DNA of 64,000 nucleotides, from contig NZ_BLBG01000012.1 of the NCBI RefSeq assembly GCF_009687905.1, forward strand, positions 1 through 64,000, read 5' to 3'. The position numbers were made by a program, and so were the translations under genes. Positions 10,157 to 17,343 of the stretch are shown here, piece by piece. Under the pieces are notes generated by a model. The model was not told the DNA's origin. It saw only the letters and a list, made by a program, of their open reading frames with translations, and made no database searches. Source of the DNA: Lacticaseibacillus zhaodongensis. Lineage in GTDB: Bacteria; Bacillota; Bacilli; Lactobacillales; Lactobacillaceae. Position 1 is the first letter of the stretch. Each line of letters opens with the position of its first letter.

Positions 10157-10424
10157 GTGGTGCGCGCCTCTTGCTCCCGTTTCGCCGGCGGTAGTGACAG
10201 ACAGGCATGCTGGGGCCGGGTTCAAGCCTCGGAAAATCGCCGAGTCTTGACCCTGAACTACGAGCCCGCCGTGTTGTCGCACATAACCGCGATAAACTAG
10301 CAATAGTGACTATTATCTTACAAGCGGTCTCTCCGTTCTCCCCGATAATCAGCGAAAAGCACGCTGATTATCGTTTCAGCATGGTCACTACCGCCAGCTA
10401 CACTCCGCAAGAGGAGCGCACCAC
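10157..10424 (+). repeat. Structured repeat family A, copy A1
   Basis: A 268-bp palindromic element with 18-bp ends differing at one base (10157-10174 against 10407-10424). Next inward come GGCGGTAGTGAC and CATGCTG, again on both arms. Internal hairpin 1 is TCAAGCCTCGG (10222-10232) with CCGAGTCTTGA (10240-10250). Internal hairpin 2 is CGATAATCAGCG (10343-10354) with CGCTGATTATCG (10362-10373). It fills the space between lysR and the aminotransferase. The following 290 bp (10425-10717) hold only leader DNA in which I see no further feature. Confidence 0.85.
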
Positions 10425-10717
10425 ACTTAGTTAGCTGTCCGAAGGCTACTCTGTTTGCAGTCATAGAGTTCTTCGGTAAACCGAAAGCTATTCTTGCATA
10501 CGCCATTGTCCTAGAATCAGCTTAGCCAAGCAGCACCAAATTAATCATGGAATTAGTTTAGCATAAAAGATGAGCCGAATTCACCTCAAAATGAAATAGT
10601 TGAGTTTTACTTACGTCAATGTAGCATCTACCATAGAAAACGTAAACAAAACCGTTTCGCTGCACAACAATTTTCGCGCAATCAATTAATAATCTTATCA
10701 AAATGGAGGACTTACCC

Positions 10718-11911
10718 ATGCGTTTAGCTAATCGTATCGACGTTAATTCAGATTCTGGCTTAGAGGCACTGCTGGCCGCCCCGGCGCAAGGGCAAGTCTC
10801 TCTTGCTGGCGGACTACCTGACCCCGAGCTGTTCCCCGACACCCAGATTGCGGCGGGGTTTGCGGCGGCGATGCAAACAGACTCTCAGTGTGCGCTGCAA
10901 TACGCTAGCGCTAGTGGTTACGCACCCCTCCGCGCTAAATTAGCAGAACGCATGCGCCGCGACGGTATTGACTGCGCAGCTGAAAACGTCATGGTAACGC
11001 AGGGTGCGCAGCAGGCCCTCGACCTCGTGGCCCGCATGTACATTAACGAAGGTGACGGACTAGTCGTTGAAGGGCCCACCTATCCCGGCGCCCTCGCCGC
11101 GTTCGATACTTACCAGCCGCAATACTACACAGTTGCCATGCAGGAAGACGGGCTCGACATCGGCCAGTTGCGGCGGATTTTGCAGCAACACGCAATCAAG
11201 TTGCTGTACACGGTTCCCGATTTTCAGAATCCGACTGGCACCGTGATGAGCATGCTCAAGCGCCGGCAGCTATTACAGCTAGCCAACCAGTACGACTTCA
11301 TGATTCTGGAAGACGCCCCTTACCGCGACCTGCGCTACCGCGGCATCAGTCTCCCCACCCTGCGCGAACTCGACAAGAGTGACCACGTCATTCACGTGCG
11401 CAGTTTCAGCAAAATCCTCTCACCAGGATTGCGCCTCGGCTGGCTCACGGCTAGTCAGGACATTTTGAATCAGCTTGTTAGCCTCAAAAGCGGTGCGGAT
11501 CTTGAATCCAGCAGCCTGATGATGCGGGCCATTAACGCGTACATGGATGCCAATGACCTTGACGCCCACGTTAACGCTCTGCGCCACCGCTACGCTGAAA
11601 AGTGCGCCGCGATGGTTGATACCCTCGTAGCCAACCTGCCCGCAAACGTTCAGTTCAGCCGGCCAGATGGTGGCTTCTTCGTTTGGGTCCAGTTGCCAGA
11701 GGGCTGCGACAGCGAGGTCATTTTGAGTGACTGCAAAAAGGCCGTAAGTTTCGTGCCAGCAACCACACTTTACCCTAGCCACACCATCAAGAACGGCATG
11801 CGGCTGGCATTCACGAACCCGAGCGTTGCTGAAATCAAACGGGCCTGCACCGAACTGAGCGCGACGATCCGCGTATATGTAGGGGCGGATATAGCAGCGC
11901 AGAGTAAGTAA
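10718..11911 (+). CDS. PLP-dependent aminotransferase, class I/II
   Basis: Fold-type I aminotransferase of 397 residues, similar to the LysN/2-aminoadipate and MocR-associated group. The start is ATG 10718, because the upstream in-frame ATG (10703) overlaps the ribosome binding site GGAGGA. Visible motifs are VTQGAQQALDLVARM (cofactor loop), PDFQNPTGTVMS (substrate and PLP contacts), ILEDAPYRDLRY and SFSKILSPGLRLGW, whose Lys should form the PLP Schiff base. It stands alone between repeat A1 and a bidirectional terminator. The substrate is not determinable; branched-chain, aromatic or aminoadipate transamination are all possible. Confidence 0.88.
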   Translation: MRLANRIDVNSDSGLEALLAAPAQGQVSLAGGLPDPELFPDTQIAAGFAAAMQTDSQCALQYASASGYAPLRAKLAERMRRDGIDCAAENVMVTQGAQQALDLVARMYINEGDGLVVEGPTYPGALAAFDTYQPQYYTVAMQEDGLDIGQLRRILQQHAIKLLYTVPDFQNPTGTVMSMLKRRQLLQLANQYDFMILEDAPYRDLRYRGISLPTLRELDKSDHVIHVRSFSKILSPGLRLGWLTASQDILNQLVSLKSGADLESSSLMMRAINAYMDANDLDAHVNALRHRYAEKCAAMVDTLVANLPANVQFSRPDGGFFVWVQLPEGCDSEVILSDCKKAVSFVPATTLYPSHTIKNGMRLAFTNPSVAEIKRACTELSATIRVYVGADIAAQSK

Positions 11912-11935
11912 AATAATTAACGCCTATTGAACGCA

Positions 11936-11973
11936 AAAAGTGACCAGCTCATCGAAAAGCTGATCACTTTTTT
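11936..11973. terminator. Bidirectional terminator
   Basis: AAAGTGACCAGCT pairs with AGCTGATCACTTT with runs of A before and T after, between two convergent genes. Confidence 0.85.
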
Positions 11974-11989
11974 GATTGTCTAAATGAAT

Positions 11990-12808
11990 TTACTTAAAGC
12001 TGACGTACTGCCCATCGATGTACTGGTCCCCACCGAGGTTGTAGTAGAGCTCATCGTCGATAAAGACGTAACCGAATGTCTTCCAACTCGTGCCATTCTT
12101 GGCCTTCTTGAGCGTACCATTAGCATTCTTCAATGGCTTGAGGGCTCGGTTCCAAATCTGCACACCGGAACCTGGAACGTACTTAACGGTCACCTTACCA
12201 GTCTTCTTAACTAGCTTCATTGTCTTGGAGTAGCCAGTACCGGCGAGCGCATTGGTCTTAGCACCCGTGAGCGTTCCCGTTGTGGCCTTGACCCACTGGT
12301 TACCGCCAAGGTCGTAGTAGAGATCACCGTTCAGTGTCATCTCGCCGAAGACCTTCCACTTGCTGCCGTACTCGAGCGGGTCAGCGAGACTCCAAACACC
12401 TTCCTTGCTGTACATCATTGAACCCGTTTTGCCCGCGGTGAAGACACCGCTGATTTTGGTAACTGCTGGGGCTGCATTGTTGCCACTGTTGCTGGTGAAC
12501 ACACCTAAACCGGCAGCGACGTACTGATTACCACCAACGTTGTAGTAAAGTTCAGAACCCAACTTTTTGGCGCTGAAGACCTTCCACTTGGAGTTGAGGC
12601 TCAAATGCTTACCTGTATCTTTGCCGTCCGCGGTACTGATGGAGGCTGTGATGTTCTTGACCGTGAAGGTGCCGATCGTGCTCATCTTGGCAGTAGCGGT
12701 TGTGCTGGTGCTAGTTGCGGCAAAACTGGTGACGGTGCTAGCTGCAACGGGTGCGATGGTGATTGCCGCGACCGCAACTGCAGCAATCGTGAATTTCTTA
12801 TTAGTTAT
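11990..12808 (-). CDS. Secreted SLAP-domain protein, apparent AUA start
   Basis: Exported protein with the signal TNKKFTIAAVAVAAITIAPV followed by a cleavage region near VTSFAATS, shared with two paralogues at 47 and 48 kb. The mature part has three SLAP-like wall-binding units: ELYYNVGGNQYV, DLYYDLGGNQWV and ELYYNLGGDQYI. By alignment with the paralogues (ATG and TTG starts) translation should begin at 12808, where the codon is ATA. AAGGAAG lies 8 bases upstream, as expected for a start there. The upstream in-frame GTG (12877) sits next to a TATAAT box, so it would be at the 5' end of the mRNA and is unlikely. The protein is probably an envelope-associated small protein. If AUA is not used, the gene is silent. 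Confidence 0.7.
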   Translation of the reverse strand: MTNKKFTIAAVAVAAITIAPVAASTVTSFAATSTSTTATAKMSTIGTFTVKNITASISTADGKDTGKHLSLNSKWKVFSAKKLGSELYYNVGGNQYVAAGLGVFTSNSGNNAAPAVTKISGVFTAGKTGSMMYSKEGVWSLADPLEYGSKWKVFGEMTLNGDLYYDLGGNQWVKATTGTLTGAKTNALAGTGYSKTMKLVKKTGKVTVKYVPGSGVQIWNRALKPLKNANGTLKKAKNGTSWKTFGYVFIDDELYYNLGGDQYIDGQYVSFK

Positions 12809-12881
12809 AAATAATTCTTCCTTTACGTATTGGTTGTGATGAATGATTGCGGTAAATGCTATTAGAAGTATTCCCACGTAT

Positions 12882-12887
12882 ATTATA
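12882..12887 (-). promoter_or_regulatory. -10 box of the SLAP gene
   Basis: TATAAT on the minus strand, 73 bases before the ATA start. I see no clear -35 element. Confidence 0.5.
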
Positions 12888-12984
12888 GTCCAGTTACTAA
12901 CCCAGCGGACCTATCTTTAGCAGAACGTAATCTATTCAATTTACCAACTAATTTTGCATAGTAGTGACTAATAGCAATTACAAC

Positions 12985-13305
12985 TCATCCGTGGTGCCCG
13001 TGCACAGTATCGTGCGTGATGTCGGTGCCGGGGTGGATCAGGTAGCGGGTGTCGCGCATCTCGATCCTCAGTTTGCTCATCCGCCGCAGTGCCGCCAGCA
13101 TTTCCTTATACAGCACCGGGTCGCGGGCAAAATGCACCAACTCGTAGCTGCGCGTCAACTTGGTCCGCTGCTTGCGCGTGTACAAAAAGAAGGAATAGAT
13201 GTCTTCAAAATGATTATCGACGACAACTAACCAGTATAAGTAACGGTATTTACGCAGGAAGTAATGCTCATAGTTGGCGCGCATTTCTCTTTCTTCTGCG
13301 AGCAC
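12985..13305 (-). CDS. Small basic protein, third gene of SOS operon
   Basis: Protein of 106 residues, rich in Arg, Tyr and His, with no signal peptide or membrane helix. It starts at GTG 13305, six bases after GGAGG and 26 bp behind the Y-family polymerase stop. Genes of this size often follow the polymerase in lactobacilli and I do not recognise a named domain. Co-transcription with yolD and the polymerase suggests a DNA-damage role. Confidence 0.65.
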   Translation of the reverse strand: MLAEEREMRANYEHYFLRKYRYLYWLVVVDNHFEDIYSFFLYTRKQRTKLTRSYELVHFARDPVLYKEMLAALRRMSKLRIEMRDTRYLIHPGTDITHDTVHGHHG

Positions 13306-13330
13306 ATAATTCCTCCTTTGCTGCTATGTT

Positions 13331-14623
13331 TTAGCCGTGATGGCCGCCGACCAACCCGGCCCGCTTGATAGCGGTGCCGCCAGCGGTCTTGGAGTAGCCC
13401 CTGACAACCGCCTTGTATCCGTAACGGTCGCGTAAGGTATCGATAGTTTTTTCAAGCTGGCTGCGGGCGGCCGCCTCAGCGACCGGTTCGAACAATGATA
13501 ATTGCATGGTGCTGCAGGTACTGATGCGCCCGGCGCGAACGCCCACGTTGCGCAGGGCGTTCCCGTGCCACTTCTTCTCAAACAAGTAACGAACGGCTCT
13601 GATCAAGTCATCGGTGCGGTTGCTCGGATCAATGACCGTCTGCGCTCCGAAGCCATTTTTGCCCGCCGCATCAGGTTCCGCGTAGCCGATGTAGATACCA
13701 ACGATTTCGCACTGCACCTGGTGCTTACGCAGGCGGGTGGCCACCTGGTCGGCAATTTCGCTCAGCACCGTCTCGATGTCTTCACGCTTGGTGTAGTCAC
13801 GCATCAGCACCTGGCTGTTGCCGTAACCTTTGTTCTCCGCGCGGGGAACGTAGCGGCGGCTGAGGTCGGAATAGTCGATGCCCCAAGCGTTGTAGTACAG
13901 TTGCAGGCCCATAACCCCCAACTTGGCCTTGAGCTGGCGCTTATCGGCGTGCGCCAGGTCGTAAAGATTGTGAATTCCCATGGCCTCGAGCCGGGCGGCA
14001 TAATGACTGCCGATGCCCCAACAATCCGTGAGCCGCGGGATTTTCCAGATTGTGTCCGGCACGTCATCGTAGGACCAATACGCCCGCCACGGCGCCTCGT
14101 CCTTGGCCGCGTTGTCCAGCGCCAGCTTGGCCAGCAACGGGTTGTCGCCCATCCCCACCGTCGTCACAATGCCGAACTTCTGGAACACCTTGTCCTGAAT
14201 CGCCGCCGCGATATCTTCGTTGCTACCGAACAGCTTGTGCGAATCGGTGACATCAATGAAGGACTCATCAATCGAGTAGGGGTACCAGTGCTCATCGTCG
14301 GTGTACTGGCGGTAAATCTGGTTGATGCCGTAGTTCTTGCGAATATAATCCGCCATCCGTGGCTCGGCAAGCTCGATGTCCATGTCATCGTTGACCTGAT
14401 AGCGCCGGGTGCCGAGCTTGACGCCGTAATCCCGCTTGGTACTGGGACTGGCGGCGAGAATCAGGCCGCCCTGCGACTCCTCGTTACTGAGCACGGCAAT
14501 TTTGGCTGCCAGCGGGTACTCCCCGCGGCGGATTGCCTCCACCGACGCGTAGAAAGACTTGCAATCGATGCACATGATGTCATGAACGGGTAGCCGGCGC
14601 GGATCGTCCAGCGGGGTGCTCAT
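13331..14623 (-). CDS. Y-family (UmuC/DinB-like) translesion DNA polymerase
   Basis: Error-prone polymerase that copies past DNA lesions. The palm-domain acidic residues are visible in CIDCKSFYASVEA (about residues 18-30) and in YSIDESFIDVTDS. A helix-hairpin-helix-like part (IPRLTDCWGIGSHYAARLEAMGI) and the little-finger domain follow. ATG 14623 overlaps the yolD stop as ATGA, which implies coupled translation, so I prefer it to the upstream GTG at 14635. The product is 430 residues, typical for the UvrX/ImpB group in Firmicutes. Confidence 0.93.
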   Translation of the reverse strand: MSTPLDDPRRLPVHDIMCIDCKSFYASVEAIRRGEYPLAAKIAVLSNEESQGGLILAASPSTKRDYGVKLGTRRYQVNDDMDIELAEPRMADYIRKNYGINQIYRQYTDDEHWYPYSIDESFIDVTDSHKLFGSNEDIAAAIQDKVFQKFGIVTTVGMGDNPLLAKLALDNAAKDEAPWRAYWSYDDVPDTIWKIPRLTDCWGIGSHYAARLEAMGIHNLYDLAHADKRQLKAKLGVMGLQLYYNAWGIDYSDLSRRYVPRAENKGYGNSQVLMRDYTKREDIETVLSEIADQVATRLRKHQVQCEIVGIYIGYAEPDAAGKNGFGAQTVIDPSNRTDDLIRAVRYLFEKKWHGNALRNVGVRAGRISTCSTMQLSLFEPVAEAAARSQLEKTIDTLRDRYGYKAVVRGYSKTAGGTAIKRAGLVGGHHG

Positions 14624-15000
14624 GCTGCCCACCACTTCTCCGGTTGCAAAATGTCCACGTGCCGCGTGTCCGCGATGTTGAAGGCACGGACTCTACCGTC
14701 TTTAGTCTGCAGGTAGCCCTGCCCATCCGCGAGGCCCACGCAGGCCCCCTCAATCGGTGCGAGGTAGTGGCCATCCGCAATCACGTTCGACTGCACTGAC
14801 AGTACCAACCCGTTCTCCCAGGCCTCCTGCACGCGCGTGTTGATGAGAGCGTACGATTGCTCAGCTTGCGGCTCCGCGGGGATATTAGTACGGGCTTCCT
14901 TTTCCATGTAGGCGGAATGGTCGCTCAGGATCCAGCCCATCCACTTCATCATGCAGCGGTCGTCGTATAACCACAGCTCACGCGGGACATCTCTACTCAT
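14620..15000 (-). CDS. YolD-like protein
   Basis: Protein of 126 residues starting at ATG 15000 (AGGATG 6 bases upstream). It begins MSRDVPRELWLYDDRCMMKW and ends with a small beta-rich part. YolD-like proteins commonly sit immediately upstream of Y-family polymerases in Gram-positive bacteria and are thought to partner with them. It is the first gene of the SOS operon, and its stop overlaps the polymerase start. Confidence 0.8.
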   Translation of the reverse strand: MSRDVPRELWLYDDRCMMKWMGWILSDHSAYMEKEARTNIPAEPQAEQSYALINTRVQEAWENGLVLSVQSNVIADGHYLAPIEGACVGLADGQGYLQTKDGRVRAFNIADTRHVDILQPEKWWAA

Positions 15001-15028
15001 TCTAATCATCCTTTCACGGCATTTTTTA

Positions 15029-15081
15029 CAAACAGGCGTTTGCTTTACCCACATTATACGAACATACGTTTGCTACTGCAA
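15029..15081 (-). promoter_or_regulatory. SOS promoter with two LexA boxes
   Basis: On the minus strand TTGCAG (15076-15081) and TATAAT (15053-15058) are exactly 17 bp apart. The spacer contains CGAACATACGTTTG (15059-15072), a full match to the Gram-positive LexA/DinR consensus CGAACnnnnGTTYG. A second, weaker box, CAAACAGGCGTTTG (15029-15042), lies just downstream of the -10. A LexA dimer on either side of the -10 should block the operon tightly. Confidence 0.9.
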
Positions 15082-15215
15082 GTCCCGATTTTGTTTTCTG
15101 CGTATCAAAATTATTTTGGTTGCCTCGGATAACAACATTTATATTGCTATTGCTACCTGCTAATAGGACAATATTAGTTGGTACAATCTGAGGGATTAAT
15201 TTTGGAGGAGACAAA

Positions 15216-16214
15216 ATGAAGACAAACATCGTTACGCGGCTGGGTAGACGCGTTACCAAGACGTTTGCGCTCGCCGTCACCATGCTGGCGGTCGGCGCAG
15301 GCGCAAGTACTATTAACGCGCAGCCAACCAATGCCGCAGCTAAGACTGGGACTTACGCCTGGTTTGCGGCCCAGAACTACAAGGGCAAGCAGACCATCAC
15401 GGTATCTGGTAACAAGCCAACTTTTAGCAAGAATGACCTGAGCCTGAAGCGCGGCGCATGGGCAACTTACGGCAACCTGGACCGCTACAACCGGGCCACC
15501 GCCGCTAACGCCATGCTGAACAAGCGCCTCATGCCGACTAAGGAACGCGAGCCACTTTACATCAACCCAACTGGCTGGCACAACAAAAAAATCGGTAAAA
15601 CTTACCTGTTCAACCGTAGCCACCTGATCGGTTACCAGCTCACCGGGCAGAACAACAACCCGAAGAACCTCATCACCGGGACTGCATTCCTGAACGCGCC
15701 AGCAATGGAGCACTACGAGAACACGGTCGCCGGTTACTTGCGGGCCCACAGCACGTCCTACATCCGTTACCGCGTTGAACCAATTTTCCGTGGCAAGGAG
15801 CTGCTCGCCCGTGGGGTCCACATGATGGGCCAGTCCGTTGGTAGCAATGCCGTCCGCTTCAACGTTTACATTTTCAACGTGCAAAAAGGCGCCACGCTCA
15901 ACTACGCAACTGGGAACAGTACCGTCAGTGGTGTTGCCAGCACGCCGGCGAAGAAGGCACCCGTTAAGCGAGCTCCTGCTAAAAAGGCAACGGTTAAAAA
16001 GGCACCGGTTCGGCACGTGACCAAGAAGGCGCCGGTCAAAAAAGCCGCACCCGCAACGAACCTGAACCGCACTGTGTACGTGGTTAAGAACAGCAAGGTT
16101 TACCACTTCAACCGCCACTGTGTCGCACTTCGCCGTAGCAAGCACGTCTACACGATGACCTTGCGCCAGGCAAAAGCACAGGGCCACACCCGTCTGTGCA
16201 AGGACGAATACTAG
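15216..16214 (+). CDS. Secreted DNA/RNA non-specific endonuclease (EndA/NucA-like)
   Basis: Exported nuclease of 332 residues, starting at ATG 15216 after GGAGGAGAC. Residues 1-42 are a signal peptide. The beta-beta-alpha-metal nuclease core spans about 45-225. It contains FNRSHLIGYQLTGQN (His136 is the expected general base, replacing the DRGH of the family) and NNPKNLITGTAFLN (metal-binding Asn). A Lys/Ala/Pro-rich tether covers 243-280. The C-terminal module (VYVVKNSKVYHFNRHC...LCKDEY) has Cys and His spaced like a small metal-binding finger. Likely role: degradation of extracellular DNA, or DNA processing at the envelope. Confidence 0.85.
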   Translation: MKTNIVTRLGRRVTKTFALAVTMLAVGAGASTINAQPTNAAAKTGTYAWFAAQNYKGKQTITVSGNKPTFSKNDLSLKRGAWATYGNLDRYNRATAANAMLNKRLMPTKEREPLYINPTGWHNKKIGKTYLFNRSHLIGYQLTGQNNNPKNLITGTAFLNAPAMEHYENTVAGYLRAHSTSYIRYRVEPIFRGKELLARGVHMMGQSVGSNAVRFNVYIFNVQKGATLNYATGNSTVSGVASTPAKKAPVKRAPAKKATVKKAPVRHVTKKAPVKKAAPATNLNRTVYVVKNSKVYHFNRHCVALRRSKHVYTMTLRQAKAQGHTRLCKDEY

Positions 16215-16244
16215 AACTGCAAAATTAGATAACGTAAAATGAAA

Positions 16245-16280
16245 AGCAGCTCGCAATCCGGATTTGGATTGCGGGCTGCT
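16245..16280 (+). terminator. Terminator of the nuclease gene
   Basis: AGCAGCTCGCAATCC pairs with GGATTGCGGGCTGCT, followed by a weak T-rich tail. Confidence 0.75.
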
Positions 16281-16518
16281 TATTTGATTTTACGATAACG
16301 CTTGTGATGATGATTTACATATTCACCGTAAATAAATTGACGTATGGGTTTGTCCCATCAGCACCAGATACGAAAGCACGCATTTGTATCTCTGCAGTCT
16401 AGTCGTTAACTTGAATGCGTTTTGAATACAGCACGTAAATTAGCGTAAACATAAGCATTTGAAGTTCCATATAATAATTGTGTCACCCATCTCCCAGTGA
16501 CTGGGGGGAGGTGAAAAC

Positions 16519-16611
16519 ATGTATTTTGTTCTATCGAACCTCATTTTCCCGCTCGTCGTCGGAATGCTCCTTGCAGTGTTTGAGCGGTGGCTGAATAAAC
16601 ACGACGACTAG
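16519..16611 (+). CDS. Fst/Ldr-like type I toxin peptide
   Basis: A 30-residue peptide with one membrane helix: a hydrophobic stretch around PLVVGMLLAVFE, then RWLNKHDD. The helix-starting Pro, central Gly, Trp-Leu at the membrane edge and charged tail match the Fst family of membrane-damaging type I toxins. The ribosome binding site (GGGGGGAGG) is held in a hairpin (CTCCCAG with CTGGGgGGAG) directly before the start, another hallmark. A TATAAT box lies at 16470-16475. The gene is too short for normal gene calling. Antitoxin candidates lie just downstream on the opposite strand. Confidence 0.8.
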   Translation: MYFVLSNLIFPLVVGMLLAVFERWLNKHDD

Positions 16612-16638
16612 GGTGACAATTCAGCCTTTTGGCACCAT

Positions 16639-16672
16639 AGTAGCGCTCTCCACCAAGAGCGCTACTTTTTTG
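16639..16672 (+). terminator. Terminator of toxin mRNA
   Basis: AGTAGCGCTCT pairs with AGAGCGCTACT followed by TTTTT. The loop CCACCA is complementary to the loop of the neighbouring antisense-strand RNA. Confidence 0.8.
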
Positions 16673-16673
16673 C

Positions 16674-16745
16674 ACAAAAAAAGCCTGTTGCCACCACAAC
16701 AAGCTTTTTCGAGGCAAAAAGCATGCACTCGTTCTATCTATGGGC
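16674..16745 (-). ncRNA. Candidate antitoxin RNA of the Fst-like system
   Basis: On the minus strand TTGCGT and TATAAT (16746-16751) are 16 bp apart. They precede a short transcript that ends in the stem AAGCTTGTTG/CAACAGGCTT with a T7 tail (hairpin 16676-16709). The terminator loop TGGTGG is complementary to CCACCA in the toxin terminator loop, which offers a kissing contact. The length of about 70 nt fits type I antitoxins of this family. Confidence 0.6.
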
Positions 16746-16837
16746 ATTATATCATGAATTCACACTCACGCAATACAAGTTGCTGCCGCTTTAGCATTAA
16801 AAAGTGATTGCTACCAAAGCTGCCAGCTCTTTGCAGC

Positions 16838-16909
16838 AAAAAAGCCTGCCGCCGCCAGACAACAAGCTTTTTAGAAGTGAACCACATGGGCACCCTCTTA
16901 TCCACGGCG
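16838..16909 (-). ncRNA. Second antitoxin-like small RNA, no toxin seen
   Basis: A copy of the layout 165 bp upstream: promoter TTGTGC, 17 bp, TATAAT (16910-16915), and terminator hairpin AAAAGCTTG...CAGGCTTTTTT. No Fst-like peptide can be read on the plus strand beside it. Confidence 0.5.
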
Positions 16910-16983
16910 ATTATATCAATGAAGCCAATTTTGCACAACACTAATTGGACTTCTAGCCACATCCGAAATTTTCAGGCACATAG

Positions 16984-17072
16984 AAAAATGGCACCCGCTG
17001 GTTAGACGGGCACCATTTAAGGGGGTAACTGCGGGCTGGTTAGGCCCTACCTATTGCCACATTTCATCTTGG
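16984..17072 (-). ncRNA. Third putative small RNA
   Basis: TTGATT (17101-17106), 18 bp, TACAAT (17077-17082) on the minus strand. A strong hairpin with a T-run follows at 16984-17018 (AAATGGTGCCCG with CGGGTGCCATTT). The hairpin may equally be the terminator of the Cys-rich gene upstream. Confidence 0.4.
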
Positions 17073-17116
17073 TAGAATTGTATCACGCAAGCAATTTAAC
17101 AATCAATTCACTGCGT

Positions 17117-17290
17117 TTACTTAGCCGCACCGCAGTAACCGTTGCAGGCACACTTATCATCCGTAAGCATCCGACAATGGCAAACGCCATCCTTGCTGGC
17201 GCAGCGGCAACCGTCATGGCAGGTCATCCCCGCGTGGCAAAATGGATTAACGGCTTGGCTCTGATTATGGTTCTGATCTTCTGCAGACAT
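17117..17290 (-). CDS. Cys-rich metallothionein-like mini-protein
   Basis: A 57-residue peptide from ATG 17290 (GGAAGCG upstream). The N-terminal 15 residues are polar. The remainder carries nine Cys and three His in CHAGMTCHDGCRC, VCHCR and KCACNGYC, with several Cys-x-Cys pairs. Such density indicates metal binding, as in bacterial metallothioneins, though the spacing does not match SmtA and I know no named family. It lies 53 bp past the AI-2E exporter gene on the same strand, so it may be co-transcribed or have its own promoter. Confidence 0.6.
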   Translation of the reverse strand: MSAEDQNHNQSQAVNPFCHAGMTCHDGCRCASKDGVCHCRMLTDDKCACNGYCGAAK

Positions 17291-17343
17291 TATTTTCGCT
17301 TCCAAGATCTGACTAGTAAACCAACATTTTCTGAATCAGCGGC

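Noticed and set aside
10115-10303. 63-codon N-terminal extension of the LysR regulator
   Set aside because: It runs into repeat A1; the LysR fold and the ribosome binding site both point to ATG 10114.
10318-10506. 62-codon minus-strand frame
   Set aside because: Overlaps hairpin 2 and the right end of repeat A1; no translation signals.
15174-16256. 360-codon open frame antisense to the secreted nuclease gene
   Set aside because: No ribosome binding site or family motif; it mirrors a gene with clear signal peptide and catalytic residues and is a codon-bias shadow.
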